Shown: positions 16,306 through 25,250 of the stretch, piece by piece
Layout: each line of letters starts with the position of its first letter
Position numbering within the stretch: the first letter of the stretch is position 1
Origin: Marinobacter zhejiangensis
GTDB taxonomy: Bacteria > Pseudomonadota > Gammaproteobacteria > Pseudomonadales > Oleiphilaceae
Length of the DNA stretch: 64,000 bases
Assembly (NCBI RefSeq): GCF_900114775.1
Contig: NZ_FOUE01000003.1
Coordinates: 186,001-250,000 of the forward strand
Direction: 5' to 3'
Notes under the pieces: generated by a model
Database searches by the model: none
The model's input: the letters and a program-made list of their open reading frames with translations, nothing else
Told to the model about the DNA's origin: nothing
Made by a program: the position numbers and the translations under genes

Positions 16306-17741
16306 GTTTGGCTCCCCACAGCCAGGAGGTGCGGCACTTTCACCCGAGGGTTCGTTCGGCCCTGGATAACCCCCAGATCCGCAGCAACTTCCGTAACGCA
16401 ATGGACGGCTTGATGAGCAAGCGTCAGAACGCGTTCAACGGCTGGGATCTGGAAAGTTTGCGGGATCTGGGGGCAGCGGTGCGTCTGCGTGCGTTGTCAC
16501 GGCTGCCGGAGTTGCTGGAGCAGCTGGAAGACAACTGCAGCCGCCAGGGAATCCGGGTGCACTGGGCCGAGACCGGCGAACAGGCCTGTGAAATCATCCG
16601 TGATATCTGTAAGGCTCGCGATGCCAGAACCGTCATCAAAGGCAAATCCATGGTGTCAGAGGAGATGGAACTGAACCATTTCCTGGAAGCTGAAGGCATT
16701 GAGGCGCTTGAATCGGATCTCGGCGAATACATTGTGCAGCTGGCCAAGGAAACGCCGTCGCACATCATCATGCCGGCGATTCACAAGAACACCGCCGAAA
16801 TCTCGGAGTTGATGCACGACCGCACCGGGACCGAACGCTCCCATGACGTGGCCTACCTGACCGCGGCTGCCCGCCAGCAACTGCGGGAAAAATTCATGAA
16901 GGCCGACGTGGGCATCTCCGGGGTCAACTTTGCAGTAGCCCAGACCGGAACCTTGTGCCTGGTGGAGAACGAAGGCAATGGCCGCCTGACAACGACGGTT
17001 CCTCCCTGCCACATCGCCGTGACAGGCATAGAGAAAGTGGTCGAGCACCTGGAAGACGTGACACCACTGCTCGCATTGCTTACCCGCTCGGCGACCGGCC
17101 AGCATGTCACCACCTACGTCAACATGATTTCAGGTCCCCGTAAGGCCGACGAGTTTGATGGTCCTGAAGAGGTCCACCTGGTCTTGGTGGACTCGGGCCG
17201 CTCGTCGATCTATCAGGACCAGGAACTGATGGACACCTTGCGGTGTATTCGCTGTGGTGCCTGCATGAACCATTGCCCGGTGTATACCCGGGTGGGTGGC
17301 CACGCCTATGGCACAACCTACCCGGGGCCGATCGGGAAGATCCTGATGCCCCACCTGATGGGGCTGGAAAACACCCAAGACCTGCCTTCAGCCTCTACGC
17401 TGTGCGGCGCCTGTGGCGAAGTGTGTCCGGTTCGTATCCCGATTCCCAAACTGTTGCAACGACTGCGTAAGGAGTCTGTTGATGGCGATAGCCTGAGGCC
17501 CTCTGTGGTTCGCGGCCATGGTGTCAAGCGCAACTGGAAGGAGCGCCTGGCCTGGAACGGTTTCCGCTGGCTGTTTCGAAATCCTCGCCGGTACCGTCTG
17601 TTCGGGTCGCTGCTAACCCGTTTCCGCTGGTTTACACCATCCCAGGTTGGCCCCTGGACCCGCTACCGGACTTCGCCAAAGCCCGCTGCGAAAACGCTGC
17701 ATCAGATGATGAATGAGAGAACCCGGGGAGGTGCCCGATGA
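16302..17741 (+). CDS. lutB: L-lactate utilisation Fe-S protein LutB
   Basis: The 479-aa subunit combines an LUD-type N-terminal region (KGKSMVSEEMELNHFLE, GVNFAVAQTGTLCLVENEGN) with two ferredoxin-like 4Fe-4S sites, CIRCGACMNHCPVY and LCGACGEVCPVRIP, and the LutB C-terminal domain. Electrons from lactate pass through these clusters. I use ATG 16302, which overlaps the lutA stop, instead of an earlier in-frame ATG inside lutA. It overlaps lutC by four bases, so all three genes are translationally coupled. Confidence 0.95.
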   Translation: MSLAPHSQEVRHFHPRVRSALDNPQIRSNFRNAMDGLMSKRQNAFNGWDLESLRDLGAAVRLRALSRLPELLEQLEDNCSRQGIRVHWAETGEQACEIIRDICKARDARTVIKGKSMVSEEMELNHFLEAEGIEALESDLGEYIVQLAKETPSHIIMPAIHKNTAEISELMHDRTGTERSHDVAYLTAAARQQLREKFMKADVGISGVNFAVAQTGTLCLVENEGNGRLTTTVPPCHIAVTGIEKVVEHLEDVTPLLALLTRSATGQHVTTYVNMISGPRKADEFDGPEEVHLVLVDSGRSSIYQDQELMDTLRCIRCGACMNHCPVYTRVGGHAYGTTYPGPIGKILMPHLMGLENTQDLPSASTLCGACGEVCPVRIPIPKLLQRLRKESVDGDSLRPSVVRGHGVKRNWKERLAWNGFRWLFRNPRRYRLFGSLLTRFRWFTPSQVGPWTRYRTSPKPAAKTLHQMMNERTRGGAR

Positions 17742-18400
17742 CTGCCGCCAGAACTGCCATCCTGCAGCGCCTTCGGGCTGGTCGGGGTAATCAGCCGCTA
17801 AGCCCTCCGGCCAGCGACTTCTCCGTGGTCAGGGATCGTGACTGGACCACGGCTGAAAAGCTTGAGCGTTTCGAAACCATGATTACGTCGGTGAACGGAG
17901 AAGTTCACCGGGTTGCCGAGGACCGGTGGGTTGATCACCTCTGGGCGCTGATGGCGGCAAAGGGGCTGACCAACCTGTTGGCGTCACCGGAAACCTCTGT
18001 CGGCCGCGAGGCCTGGACACGTCAGCGGGAGTCTGGCCCCAGGTTGCGTGCCTATGACTCACCCATTGACGACTGGAAACCGGAACTGTTTAACAACGTG
18101 GATGCGGCCCTGACCGGTTGCCGCGGAGCCATCGCTGAAACCGGGTCGCTGATTCTCTGGCCTACGGTGCAGGAGCCGCGGCTGATGAGTCTGGTGCCGC
18201 CGGTCCATTTTGTTGTGCTTGGGGCTGACCAGATCTACGCCACCTTCTACCAGGCGCTGGCCGAGCAGGGGTGGGCGGATCTGGGGATGCCCGCCAATGC
18301 GCTGCTGATTTCCGGTCCTTCAAAGACCGCCGATATCGAACAGACGCTGGCCTATGGCGTTCATGGCCCACGGGAGCTTGTTGTCCTGATTCTTGAATAA
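17738..18400 (+). CDS. lutC: L-lactate utilisation protein LutC (LUD domain)
   Basis: The 220-aa protein is the third subunit of LutABC. Residues about 110-220 carry the LUD-domain pattern [32 protein letters not shown] and [20 protein letters not shown], followed by [11 protein letters not shown] at the C-terminus. It starts at ATG 17738 overlapping the lutB stop. The length is normal for LutC. Confidence 0.94.
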   Translation: MTAARTAILQRLRAGRGNQPLSPPASDFSVVRDRDWTTAEKLERFETMITSVNGEVHRVAEDRWVDHLWALMAAKGLTNLLASPETSVGREAWTRQRESGPRLRAYDSPIDDWKPELFNNVDAALTGCRGAIAETGSLILWPTVQEPRLMSLVPPVHFVVLGADQIYATFYQALAEQGWADLGMPANALLISGPSKTADIEQTLAYGVHGPRELVVLILE

Positions 18401-18474
18401 CGCCGATCAATGCCGCCGTAAGCGCGGATAGCTACCAAAACTACAACGACAATAATCCAATACGGAGCTGTTCT

Positions 18475-20169
18475 ATGTCCGAATCTCTGCTCTCTTTCCT
18501 GGCCTTTGCGCCTCTGTTGCTGGCGGGTGTCCTGCTGGTTGGTCTCAACTTGTCGGCTCGCGTCGCTATGCCGCTTGTATTCCTGACAACGGCCGCCATT
18601 GGTCTGTTCGCGTGGGATATGAGCATCACCCGAATTGCGGCTTCATCAATCCAAGGGCTGATCCTTACGGCGGCCATCCTCTGGATCATCTTTGGTGCGA
18701 TTCTGCTGCTGAATACATTGAAGCATTCGGGAGCCATTGCCTCCATCCGCCATGGCTTTTCCAACATTACACCTGACCGAAGGATACAGGCGGTGATTGT
18801 TGCCTGGTTGTTCGGCTGCTTCATTGAAGGGGCGTCGGGTTTTGGAACGCCAGCGGCTGTGGCTGCACCGTTGTTGGTAGCGTTGGGCTTCCCGGCCATG
18901 GGCGCGGTGATGATCGGGATGATGATCCAATCCACCCCGGTGTCGTTTGGTGCTGTGGGAACACCGATTGTGGTCGGAGTCACCGGTGGTCTGGACAAGG
19001 CGCTGATTGGCAGTCAAATGGCCGCCCAGGGCTCCAGCTGGGAAGTCTTCCTGCAGCTAATTACCTCTGAAGTGGCGATCATTCATGCCACCATTGGTTT
19101 GCTGATGCCGTTGTTTATGTGTGTGATGCTGACCCGTTTCTTTGGTCGCAACCGCTCCTGGAGAGAGGGGCTGGAAGTTGCGCCTTTTGCGGTCTTTGCG
19201 GGGCTGTGCTTTGTGTTGCCCTATGCTGCTGCCGGTGTATTCCTGGGGCCGGAGTTCCCGTCAATGATCGGTGCCCTGGTGGGGCTGGCGATTGTCGTGC
19301 CCGCTGCCCGGGCGGGCTTCCTGATGCCCAAGAAAGTCTGGGATTTTGCGCCGGCCAGCGAATGGCCTTCTGAGTGGTTGGGTAAACTGGAGATTCGTAT
19401 TGACGAGGCGAGCACCCGGCCATTGATGTCTGGCATTCGCGCTTGGCTTCCGTACGTATTGCTGGCCGCCTTGCTCGTGGTGTCGAGGGTGTTTCCCGAG
19501 GTAAAAGCAGTGTTTACCAGCTTCCTCAGCTTCGGCTGGAGCAATATCCTGGGAGAGCAGGGCATCTCGGGTACGATTCAGCCGCTTTATCTGCCCGGCG
19601 GCATTATGGTGCTGGTGGTGGCGGCAACCTTTTTCTTCCATCGTATGGCGGCAACGGAACTGAAGGCTGCGGTGAGCGAGTCTTCCAGGACCTTGCTGGG
19701 GGCCGGCTTTGTGCTGGTCTTCACTATCCCCATGGTGCGGATTCTCATCAACTCCGGTGTTAACGGAGCCGATTTGCCGTCGATGCCGGTTGCCATGGCG
19801 CAGTGGGTAGCGGATTCCATGGGGCGGATTTACCCGATGTTTGCGCCTATGGTCGGAGGCCTCGGTGCCTTCATTGCCGGGTCCAACACGGTGTCCAACC
19901 TGATGTTGTCCCAGTTCCAGTTCAGTGTTGGCGGGCTTCTCGGGGTTTCTGGTGCGCTGCTGGTCGCCTTGCAGGCGGTTGGGGCTGCGGCAGGGAACAT
20001 GATTGCAGTGCACAATGTGGTGGCTGCATCGGCAACCGTTGGCCTGTTGGGGCGTGAGGGGCAGACACTGCGGATGACGGTGATACCCACCTTGTACTAC
20101 CTGTTCTGCGCGGGTGTAATCGGTCTGGTTGCCATCTACTTGCTGGGCGTGACTGATCCTTTGCAGTAG
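18475..20169 (+). CDS. lctP: L-lactate permease
   Basis: The 564-aa inner-membrane protein has about 13 hydrophobic segments and lactate-permease family signatures: [36 protein letters not shown], and [15 protein letters not shown] with [20 protein letters not shown] near the end. It imports lactate (and probably glycolate) with protons. It follows lutC by 74 bases on the same strand, so import and oxidation are probably controlled together by the divergent FCD/GntR regulator. Confidence 0.94.
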   Translation: MSESLLSFLAFAPLLLAGVLLVGLNLSARVAMPLVFLTTAAIGLFAWDMSITRIAASSIQGLILTAAILWIIFGAILLLNTLKHSGAIASIRHGFSNITPDRRIQAVIVAWLFGCFIEGASGFGTPAAVAAPLLVALGFPAMGAVMIGMMIQSTPVSFGAVGTPIVVGVTGGLDKALIGSQMAAQGSSWEVFLQLITSEVAIIHATIGLLMPLFMCVMLTRFFGRNRSWREGLEVAPFAVFAGLCFVLPYAAAGVFLGPEFPSMIGALVGLAIVVPAARAGFLMPKKVWDFAPASEWPSEWLGKLEIRIDEASTRPLMSGIRAWLPYVLLAALLVVSRVFPEVKAVFTSFLSFGWSNILGEQGISGTIQPLYLPGGIMVLVVAATFFFHRMAATELKAAVSESSRTLLGAGFVLVFTIPMVRILINSGVNGADLPSMPVAMAQWVADSMGRIYPMFAPMVGGLGAFIAGSNTVSNLMLSQFQFSVGGLLGVSGALLVALQAVGAAAGNMIAVHNVVAASATVGLLGREGQTLRMTVIPTLYYLFCAGVIGLVAIYLLGVTDPLQ

Positions 20170-20258
20170 GCTTTTCCGGCGGTTCGACTCGGGCCGAATT
20201 GGAAGTTGGGGATGGCTATGGTAGTTTCGACCTTTGCGGAGGTCGAAGGCCTACTGCA
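20162..20258. repeat. Inverted repeat pair with an inner hairpin after lctP
   Basis: TGCAGTAGGC (20162-20171, overlapping the lctP stop) is the exact inverse of GCCTACTGCA (20249-20258). Between them an 8-bp hairpin occurs at 20226-20247 (TTCGACCT with AGGTCGAA, 6-base loop). There is no U-tract, so a terminator is not certain; it may be a relic repeat or a 3-prime processing structure. Confidence 0.4.
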
Positions 20259-20314
20259 GCCTTCCCCGGTGCGGCTCTGAGGAGCGCGCCCGATTCCTGC
20301 CTGGAGATGTACGA

Positions 20315-21049
20315 TTGCTGTCACAAGTCAGTGCCCGATTGCGGCCGGTTCTGGGCGTTGTTCTCTTTATGGCAGGGTTGAATGCCCAAGCTGACATTCG
20401 CCTTGCCGTTCCTGAAATTACCACCTTGCTGGACGCCAGTGGCGATGGCGTTTACCAGCAGATCTTCAATAAGGCGATGGAGTCGCTGGATTACCAGGTG
20501 AGCCAGGATTTCTATCCTTACAAACGCGCACTCTACCAGTTCAAAGCCGGTCGGGCGGACTGTATCTTTTCGTTTACCGAAGTCCTCCGTAAGACCCTTG
20601 GCGACGGGCAGATCATCGCCAGTTATCCCCTGGGTAGCTTCGGGTACTTTCTGTTCTCTCCGGCCGGGCAACCCCCGGTATCGTCTAATGAAGAGCTGGC
20701 GGGATTACGGGTTGGTGCGGTCATCGGCCATGAAGGCTACTATGCTGAAGCGCTGGAGTACTCAGGGGAAGTGTTGCAGGTGCATTCCGATGAGCAGGCG
20801 ATTGAAATGCTGCGGCAGGGGCGGATTGATGTTGCGATTGCGGCGCTACCCGATATCCAGCCTTATATGGATGATTTGACCTATTCCGCTGAGTTTCCAT
20901 TGTTCCTTGGGTACGACCGCATTACCTGCTACGACACCCCGGAGAACCGTGCGTTTCTGGATGGCCTGTCCGCCGAGCTGATGAAGCTCAAGGCTGATGG
21001 CACCTACCAAAGGCTGGCAGGCGATCATTACATGGACTTTGACTTCTGA
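20315..21049 (+). CDS. Extracytoplasmic solute-binding protein, family 3-like
   Basis: The 244-aa precursor has a signal peptide (LRPVLGVVLFMAGLNAQA, cleavage before DIRLAVPE) and a class-3 substrate-binding fold: QIFNKAMESLDYQVSQDFYP, RADCIFSFTEVLR, GLRVGAVIGHEGYYA and DVAIAALPDIQPYMDDL. No permease gene is adjacent, so it may act as a sensor-type or orphan binding protein. I choose TTG 20315 because GGAG lies 8 bases upstream and the signal peptide then starts cleanly; an in-frame ATG at 20234 would give 271 residues with a 27-residue non-signal extension. The ligand is unknown. Confidence 0.72.
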   Translation: MLSQVSARLRPVLGVVLFMAGLNAQADIRLAVPEITTLLDASGDGVYQQIFNKAMESLDYQVSQDFYPYKRALYQFKAGRADCIFSFTEVLRKTLGDGQIIASYPLGSFGYFLFSPAGQPPVSSNEELAGLRVGAVIGHEGYYAEALEYSGEVLQVHSDEQAIEMLRQGRIDVAIAALPDIQPYMDDLTYSAEFPLFLGYDRITCYDTPENRAFLDGLSAELMKLKADGTYQRLAGDHYMDFDF

Positions 21050-21057
21050 GGGCTACC

Positions 21058-21951
21058 TTGGCACTACGGCTGGCCTATCTTGGCCTGATACTTACGCCTT
21101 TGTTCTGGGCCGGTAACGCGGTTGTTGCCCGGGCGGTGGCTGGGGAAATGCCTCCGTTGTCCATGTCTTTCTACCGCTGGCTGCTGGCGCTGATACTGGT
21201 GGCGCCCATCGGGTTGCCTGCTGTTTGGCGGCAGCGGGAAATCGTCAGGCAACACTGGTTGATCATCAGCGTCCTCGCTGCTTTCAGTGTCGGGGCGTTC
21301 AATTCCCTGCTGTACTTTGCGGCGTTGACGACGACAGCCACCAATATTGCCCTGATCAATACCACCATACCGGTCATGGTTGCCCTGTTAGCCTGGCTAT
21401 TACTGGGTGAGCGAACTCGCCCACTCCAGGCCATGGGCATTACTCTGGCGATTGTGGGCATTGTTACGGTAGTGGCGCGGGGGCGTTGGCAGACCCTGAT
21501 GCAGCTGGACTGGCATCCGGGGGATCTGATTATGGTCCTGGCGGTGTTTTGCTGGGGATTGTTCTCGGTGTTGTTGCGCCGCCATGCGGTGCCATTGACC
21601 GCGCTGGCGTTCCTTACCGTTCAGATTGCCTTTGGCCTGGTGGCGATACTGCCGTTCTATCTGGTTGACCTGGTGTTCTTCTCCGGGGGCTTTACGGTCA
21701 CCTCCACTAACCTGTTGGCCCTGGGGTTCTTTGCGGTGTTTCCGGGAATTCTGGCCTATGGCTTCTGGAACCACGCGGTACATGAGGTCGGGCCGGCGAA
21801 ATCCGCCCTGTTCATGTACCTGGTGCCAATCTTTGCGGCGGTGATGGCAACCCTGTTCCTCGATGAACGGCTGGCGTGGTTCCACGTCGTGGGTGGTGTT
21901 CTTATCCTGTTCGGATTGCTGTTAGCGACTCGGTCAGGGCAGAGGCGCTGA
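21058..21951 (+). CDS. EamA-domain DMT-superfamily exporter
   Basis: The 297-aa protein has ten predicted membrane helices in two EamA repeats, with the opening LILTPLFWAGNAVVARAVAG, the NTTIPVMVALLAWLLLGER end of repeat one and YLVPIFAAVMATLFLDERL in repeat two. Members export amino acids or related metabolites. The start is TTG 21058, with GAGG upstream. It lies 8 bases after the binding-protein gene and is probably co-transcribed with it. Confidence 0.87.
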   Translation: MALRLAYLGLILTPLFWAGNAVVARAVAGEMPPLSMSFYRWLLALILVAPIGLPAVWRQREIVRQHWLIISVLAAFSVGAFNSLLYFAALTTTATNIALINTTIPVMVALLAWLLLGERTRPLQAMGITLAIVGIVTVVARGRWQTLMQLDWHPGDLIMVLAVFCWGLFSVLLRRHAVPLTALAFLTVQIAFGLVAILPFYLVDLVFFSGGFTVTSTNLLALGFFAVFPGILAYGFWNHAVHEVGPAKSALFMYLVPIFAAVMATLFLDERLAWFHVVGGVLILFGLLLATRSGQRR

Positions 21952-22040
21952 CCTTGCCGCTTGGCACTCCCACCCTACTTGTTCACGAGTCAGGGCGGCC
22001 CTGGTTATCAACTTCTCCGTGCAGAGCTGCCGTGTATCTC

Positions 22041-22550
22041 CTATAGCCAGAGGGCGGGCGCAGTGGGGGCCGGGGTGTCGATAGCGAGGCCGCAGCTGCG
22101 TAAAATGCTGATGAGGGCTTGGGCATCCTCGGTGTTGAGGAAGTTCGCCAGGGCCACTTCTTGCTCCCGGAACACCAGAAACATCCTGGGTGCAGCCACT
22201 GGAGTGTGTGGCTGGCGAAGGCATACACGGGTGTAGGGGCGAGGCAGCTTCCATTCCGCCTGTTTGTGGTAGAGGCCTTTCTCCAGCTGGAGCTGATGGG
22301 GGGTGATGGTCAGAACCTCCTGACGCCGGCAGGCCCTGGCGGTGAGGTACAGCGCCGTTGCCAGGGCGGCCAGTTCAAGGCCAGCGAAGGGTAGCACCAG
22401 CCAGGCTCCTGCGAGGGACATCAGGCCGGCAATGGTCAGCGACAGACTACACAGGGCCAGCCAGATGCGAACATTGGCTCGCCAGCTCAGGGAATGGTTG
22501 GGGGTTAGCAATAACCGCGTTCCCCCGGAGTATTGCAGTCGCTGAACCAT
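22041..22550 (-). CDS. DUF2244 membrane protein
   Basis: The 169-aa protein has two hydrophobic segments near residues 30-70 (IWLALCSLSLTIAGLMSLAG and WLVLPFAGLELAALATALYL) followed by a beta-rich cytoplasmic part (ITPHQLQLEKGLYHK, PRPYTRVCLRQPHTP). This is the layout of DUF2244 integral membrane proteins, whose function is unknown and which often accompany cytochrome oxidase genes; none is present here. A GGAGG sequence lies upstream within a small palindrome (22552-22566). Confidence 0.75.
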   Translation of the reverse strand: MVQRLQYSGGTRLLLTPNHSLSWRANVRIWLALCSLSLTIAGLMSLAGAWLVLPFAGLELAALATALYLTARACRRQEVLTITPHQLQLEKGLYHKQAEWKLPRPYTRVCLRQPHTPVAAPRMFLVFREQEVALANFLNTEDAQALISILRSCGLAIDTPAPTAPALWL

Positions 22551-22573
22551 AACGGAGGTCCTCCGTGTTCAGG

Positions 22574-23614
22574 TTAGCACCTTTGGTGATACCAGCGCGC
22601 ATTGCGCAGCACCACCTGTTCAATGGCGGGCATGGAAATACTGTGTTGGGCCATGAATGCCATGGAAACCCCGGTGTCGAATCGGGCCGGCTGGATGAAG
22701 TGGAGGGATTCCGGTGCCGTGTTCAGTTTGGTTGCGAGCCCCGGGATTTTCAGCAGCAGCGCCAGTAGTTTCTTCGGAATGTGTCTTGCGGGTGCCTGCC
22801 TGTCCAGCGGCTTGGCGAGCAGGGCAAGCAGCCCTTTGAGGTTCGGGGTGGCCGGGTCCAGAGCCAGCAAGCGTGGTGGTGGGTTTTGAGCCTCAATGGC
22901 TGCGGAGATCAACCGCACGAGGGTGTCGACCGACACCAGTGGCAGCCAATCTTTCGCCGTGCCGGGCACCATGGCCAGTCGGCCGTGATTGAGGTTGTCG
23001 ATCAGTTGGAACAGCGGTTGCGCGGGATCCAGTTCTCCGCGCTCGACACTGCCGGTCAGCGTGGCGGGCTGGATCTCAACCCAATCCATGGCATGCTTGT
23101 CGGCGTAGACTCGGGTTTTAAGGGCACCTTCCAGTTTACTGGCTTCATAACTTCCTGCCCGCTGATACACCGTGTTCCAATCTGTCTGGTCCAAGGCGTT
23201 CAGGTTGATCCCGAGACGCGCCAGGTGGTCGGTATTTTCGAGCATGAAACCGGATACATACACCAGGCGGCACTGGAGTTGGCGAGCCAACTGGGCAACC
23301 GCAAGACTGCCGTTGACGTTGGTGCGCTGGGCGGTCTCTGGCGCCATTCCCCAGGCGAACCGGGCCCCAAGGTGAACGATGGCGCGAATACCCTGTGGCA
23401 TTGGTTGCTTCAAACCAAGCCCTGGTTGGTCGAGGTCCCCCGATATGACGGAGATCAGGTCTCCTTGTCCGTCCAGGGCGGTAACCTGCTGACGCAGGGA
23501 GGTGAGTTTTTCCGGGTTACGCATGAGCGCGACCACCGGTACCTGGTTGGCGGTCAGGTGGGCACAGAGGTGGCGGCCGATAAAGCCGGTTGCGCCTGTT
23601 ATCAGAATGGTCAT
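22574..23614 (-). CDS. NAD(P)-dependent epimerase/dehydratase-like protein
   Basis: The 346-aa protein starts with the Rossmann motif TILITGATGFIGRHLCAHL. It has an extended-SDR core with the Tyr-Lys pair less clear than usual (YEASKLEGALKTRVYADKHA contains YxxxK at the expected place). The remaining C-terminal region (residues 260-346) is not diagnostic. The substrate is unknown. Its promoter carries a MerR-type long spacer with a dyad, so the divergent MerR protein most likely controls it. The start is supported by AAGGAT. Confidence 0.82.
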   Translation of the reverse strand: MTILITGATGFIGRHLCAHLTANQVPVVALMRNPEKLTSLRQQVTALDGQGDLISVISGDLDQPGLGLKQPMPQGIRAIVHLGARFAWGMAPETAQRTNVNGSLAVAQLARQLQCRLVYVSGFMLENTDHLARLGINLNALDQTDWNTVYQRAGSYEASKLEGALKTRVYADKHAMDWVEIQPATLTGSVERGELDPAQPLFQLIDNLNHGRLAMVPGTAKDWLPLVSVDTLVRLISAAIEAQNPPPRLLALDPATPNLKGLLALLAKPLDRQAPARHIPKKLLALLLKIPGLATKLNTAPESLHFIQPARFDTGVSMAFMAQHSISMPAIEQVVLRNARWYHQRC

Positions 23615-23647
23615 GGGTAGGCATCCTTGAAAGTGGGTTGCCCATCA

Positions 23648-23679
23648 ACGTTAAAGTGTAGAGTATGCTTTAAGGTCAA
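23648..23679 (-). promoter_or_regulatory. MerR-type promoter for the epimerase gene
   Basis: On the minus strand, TTGACC (23679-23674) is followed by a 20-base spacer and TAACGT (23653-23648); a 19-base spacing to TTAACG is also possible. The spacer holds the dyad TTAAAG-N11-CTTTAA (23651-23656 and 23668-23673 on the plus strand). A spacer longer than 17 bases with a centred dyad is the hallmark of promoters activated by MerR proteins through DNA untwisting. Confidence 0.7.
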
Positions 23680-23717
23680 CCCCCCTGATGTAAAGGGATG
23701 GAACACAGGAGCGATCC

Positions 23718-24101
23718 ATGCGCATTGCCGAGCTGGAAAAACGTACTGGTGTCAGTCGCCATACCCTTCGTTATTACGAGAAAGAAGGGTTGTTACAGGA
23801 AGTGGGGCGGTGCAGCAATAACTACCGGGACTACCCGGAACTCGCAGTCAGCCGTGTCGGTATGGTCCGTCAGCTGAAGGACCTTGGATTTTCCCTGAGT
23901 GAAATTCGTGAGGTCATGAGTGCCTTGCGTGGCAACCGAATGGATTGTGCTCAAGGCGCTTTGTTGATGGCCGAGAAGCGGGCCGATGTTGAACGCCGGA
24001 TCAACGAACTGCAGGCTGTCAGCCAGTTGTTGGCGGTGGAGCAGGAACGCCTGGAAGTCAGTGCCAGAGCCTCCTGCGGTGGCCCGTCCGGGGTAAACTA
24101 G
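23718..24101 (+). CDS. MerR-family transcriptional regulator
   Basis: The 127-aa protein has the MerR winged helix at its N-terminus (MRIAELEKRTGVSRHTLRYY, EKEGLLQ), the NYRDYPE wing, RLKDLGFSLSEI-type second helix pair (seen as QLKDLGFSLSEIREV) and a long dimerisation coiled coil (residues about 80-115). The C-terminus lacks the paired-Cys metal-binding loops of MerR or CueR, although ASCGG occurs near the end, so the inducer is probably organic. AGGAGC precedes the ATG. It is divergent from the epimerase gene, its likely target. Confidence 0.87.
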   Translation: MRIAELEKRTGVSRHTLRYYEKEGLLQEVGRCSNNYRDYPELAVSRVGMVRQLKDLGFSLSEIREVMSALRGNRMDCAQGALLMAEKRADVERRINELQAVSQLLAVEQERLEVSARASCGGPSGVN

Positions 24102-24121
24102 CCAGCGCTTGCGTATGGCGG

Positions 24122-25183
24122 TTACAGCAGGCTGAGTTGATGTCCTCCCGGCCTCTGGAAGCGATCGATGCGCAGCGGCTCCATGCCGTCGTTTAAGAAC
24201 CCCTCGGCCCTGGCCTTACGTTTGAATCGCTGACGAATCAGATCGGCGTAGGGGCCGGTGCCGGTCATCCGTTCGCCAAACCTTGATTGGTAACTTTGCC
24301 CTCCCCGCAAATCGCGGATTCGGTTCATGACATGGTCAGCCCTTTGGGGGTAATGCCGCTTCAGCCAGTCCTGGAACAACTCGTCCAACTCCAGCGGGAG
24401 TCTGAGCAGAATCCAGCTGGCCCTGGTGGCGCCAGCACTGCGCGCTGCCGTGAGAATGGACTCAATCTCCTGGTCGTTAATGAAGGGTATAACCGGGCCC
24501 ATGATAATGCCGGTGGGGACACCGGCCTCAGAGAGTTCCCTGATCACTCTGAGCCGGGTGGCGGGTGCTGAAGTCCTGGGCTCCATGCTCCGCTTCAGGG
24601 CGTTATCCAGGGTCGTCAGGCTTACCCGGACAGAACAGAGGCCCTGTGCGGCCAGCTCCGACAGAAGGTCCAGGTCCCTCAGGATCAGCGCACTTTTGGT
24701 TATGATTGATACTGGGTGACGGTATTCCGTCAGAACCTCAAGAATCTCGCGGGTGATGCGCCTTTGCTTCTCGACGGGCTGGTAGGCGTCTGTGTTGACG
24801 CCAAGGGCAATGGGGGTAGGGTGATAGCCGGACTTGTCCAGTTCCCGCCGCAATTGTTCCGCGGCATTTGGCTTGGCAATCAGCCGGGTTTCAAAATCCA
24901 GCCCCGGCGACATGTCCCAGTACGCATGGCTTGGTCGCGCAAAGCAGTAGACGCAGCCGTGCTCACAGCCCCGGTAGGGGTTGATGGACTGCTCAAACGG
25001 AACGTCCGGCGAGCGGTTGCGGCTGATGATGGTTTTGACCTGTTCATCCACAACCTCTGTGGCGATGGAGTCCGGGCAGTGGTCGTCACTGGGGTCGTGG
25101 TGCCAGCCATCATCCGGCTGGCGATCAGTGACAATTGTTCGAAACCGGTTGTGGGGGTTGAGGTCGGTGCCGCGGGTTTTCAT
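24122..25183 (-). CDS. PA0069-family radical SAM protein (spore photoproduct lyase-like), SOS-controlled
   Basis: The 353-aa enzyme carries the radical-SAM cluster motif in YRGCEHGCVYCFARPSHAY (C-x3-C-x2-C) and SPL-like downstream blocks (LDFETRLIAKPNAAEQLRRE, SIITKSALILRDLDLL). The family is conserved in Pseudomonas (PA0069 type) and its reaction is not established; DNA-lesion repair has been suggested because of the relation to spore photoproduct lyase. I start at ATG 25183, preceded by GAGG; an in-frame TTG four codons earlier is possible. A near-consensus LexA box lies immediately upstream, so it should be induced by DNA damage. Confidence 0.87.
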   Translation of the reverse strand: MKTRGTDLNPHNRFRTIVTDRQPDDGWHHDPSDDHCPDSIATEVVDEQVKTIISRNRSPDVPFEQSINPYRGCEHGCVYCFARPSHAYWDMSPGLDFETRLIAKPNAAEQLRRELDKSGYHPTPIALGVNTDAYQPVEKQRRITREILEVLTEYRHPVSIITKSALILRDLDLLSELAAQGLCSVRVSLTTLDNALKRSMEPRTSAPATRLRVIRELSEAGVPTGIIMGPVIPFINDQEIESILTAARSAGATRASWILLRLPLELDELFQDWLKRHYPQRADHVMNRIRDLRGGQSYQSRFGERMTGTGPYADLIRQRFKRKARAEGFLNDGMEPLRIDRFQRPGGHQLSLL

Positions 25184-25197
25184 GAGTAACCTCAATA

Positions 25198-25213
25198 CTG
25201 TTTATATATACAG
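25198..25213 (-). promoter_or_regulatory. LexA (SOS) box upstream of the radical SAM gene
   Basis: The palindrome CTG-TTTATATATA-CAG, extended as TACTG...CAGTA, matches the gammaproteobacterial LexA consensus (CTG-N10-CAG with an AT-rich alternating centre). It lies 14 bases upstream of the start codon, so LexA would block transcription initiation. Confidence 0.88.
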
Positions 25214-25250
25214 TATTTAGGTTACTCGCGCTTATGATTCGTTGCAATCC

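Noticed and set aside
20234..20314. Upstream ATG of the solute-binding protein gene
   Set aside because: It lies within the inverted-repeat region, lacks a ribosome-binding site and would place 27 residues ahead of a clean signal peptide.
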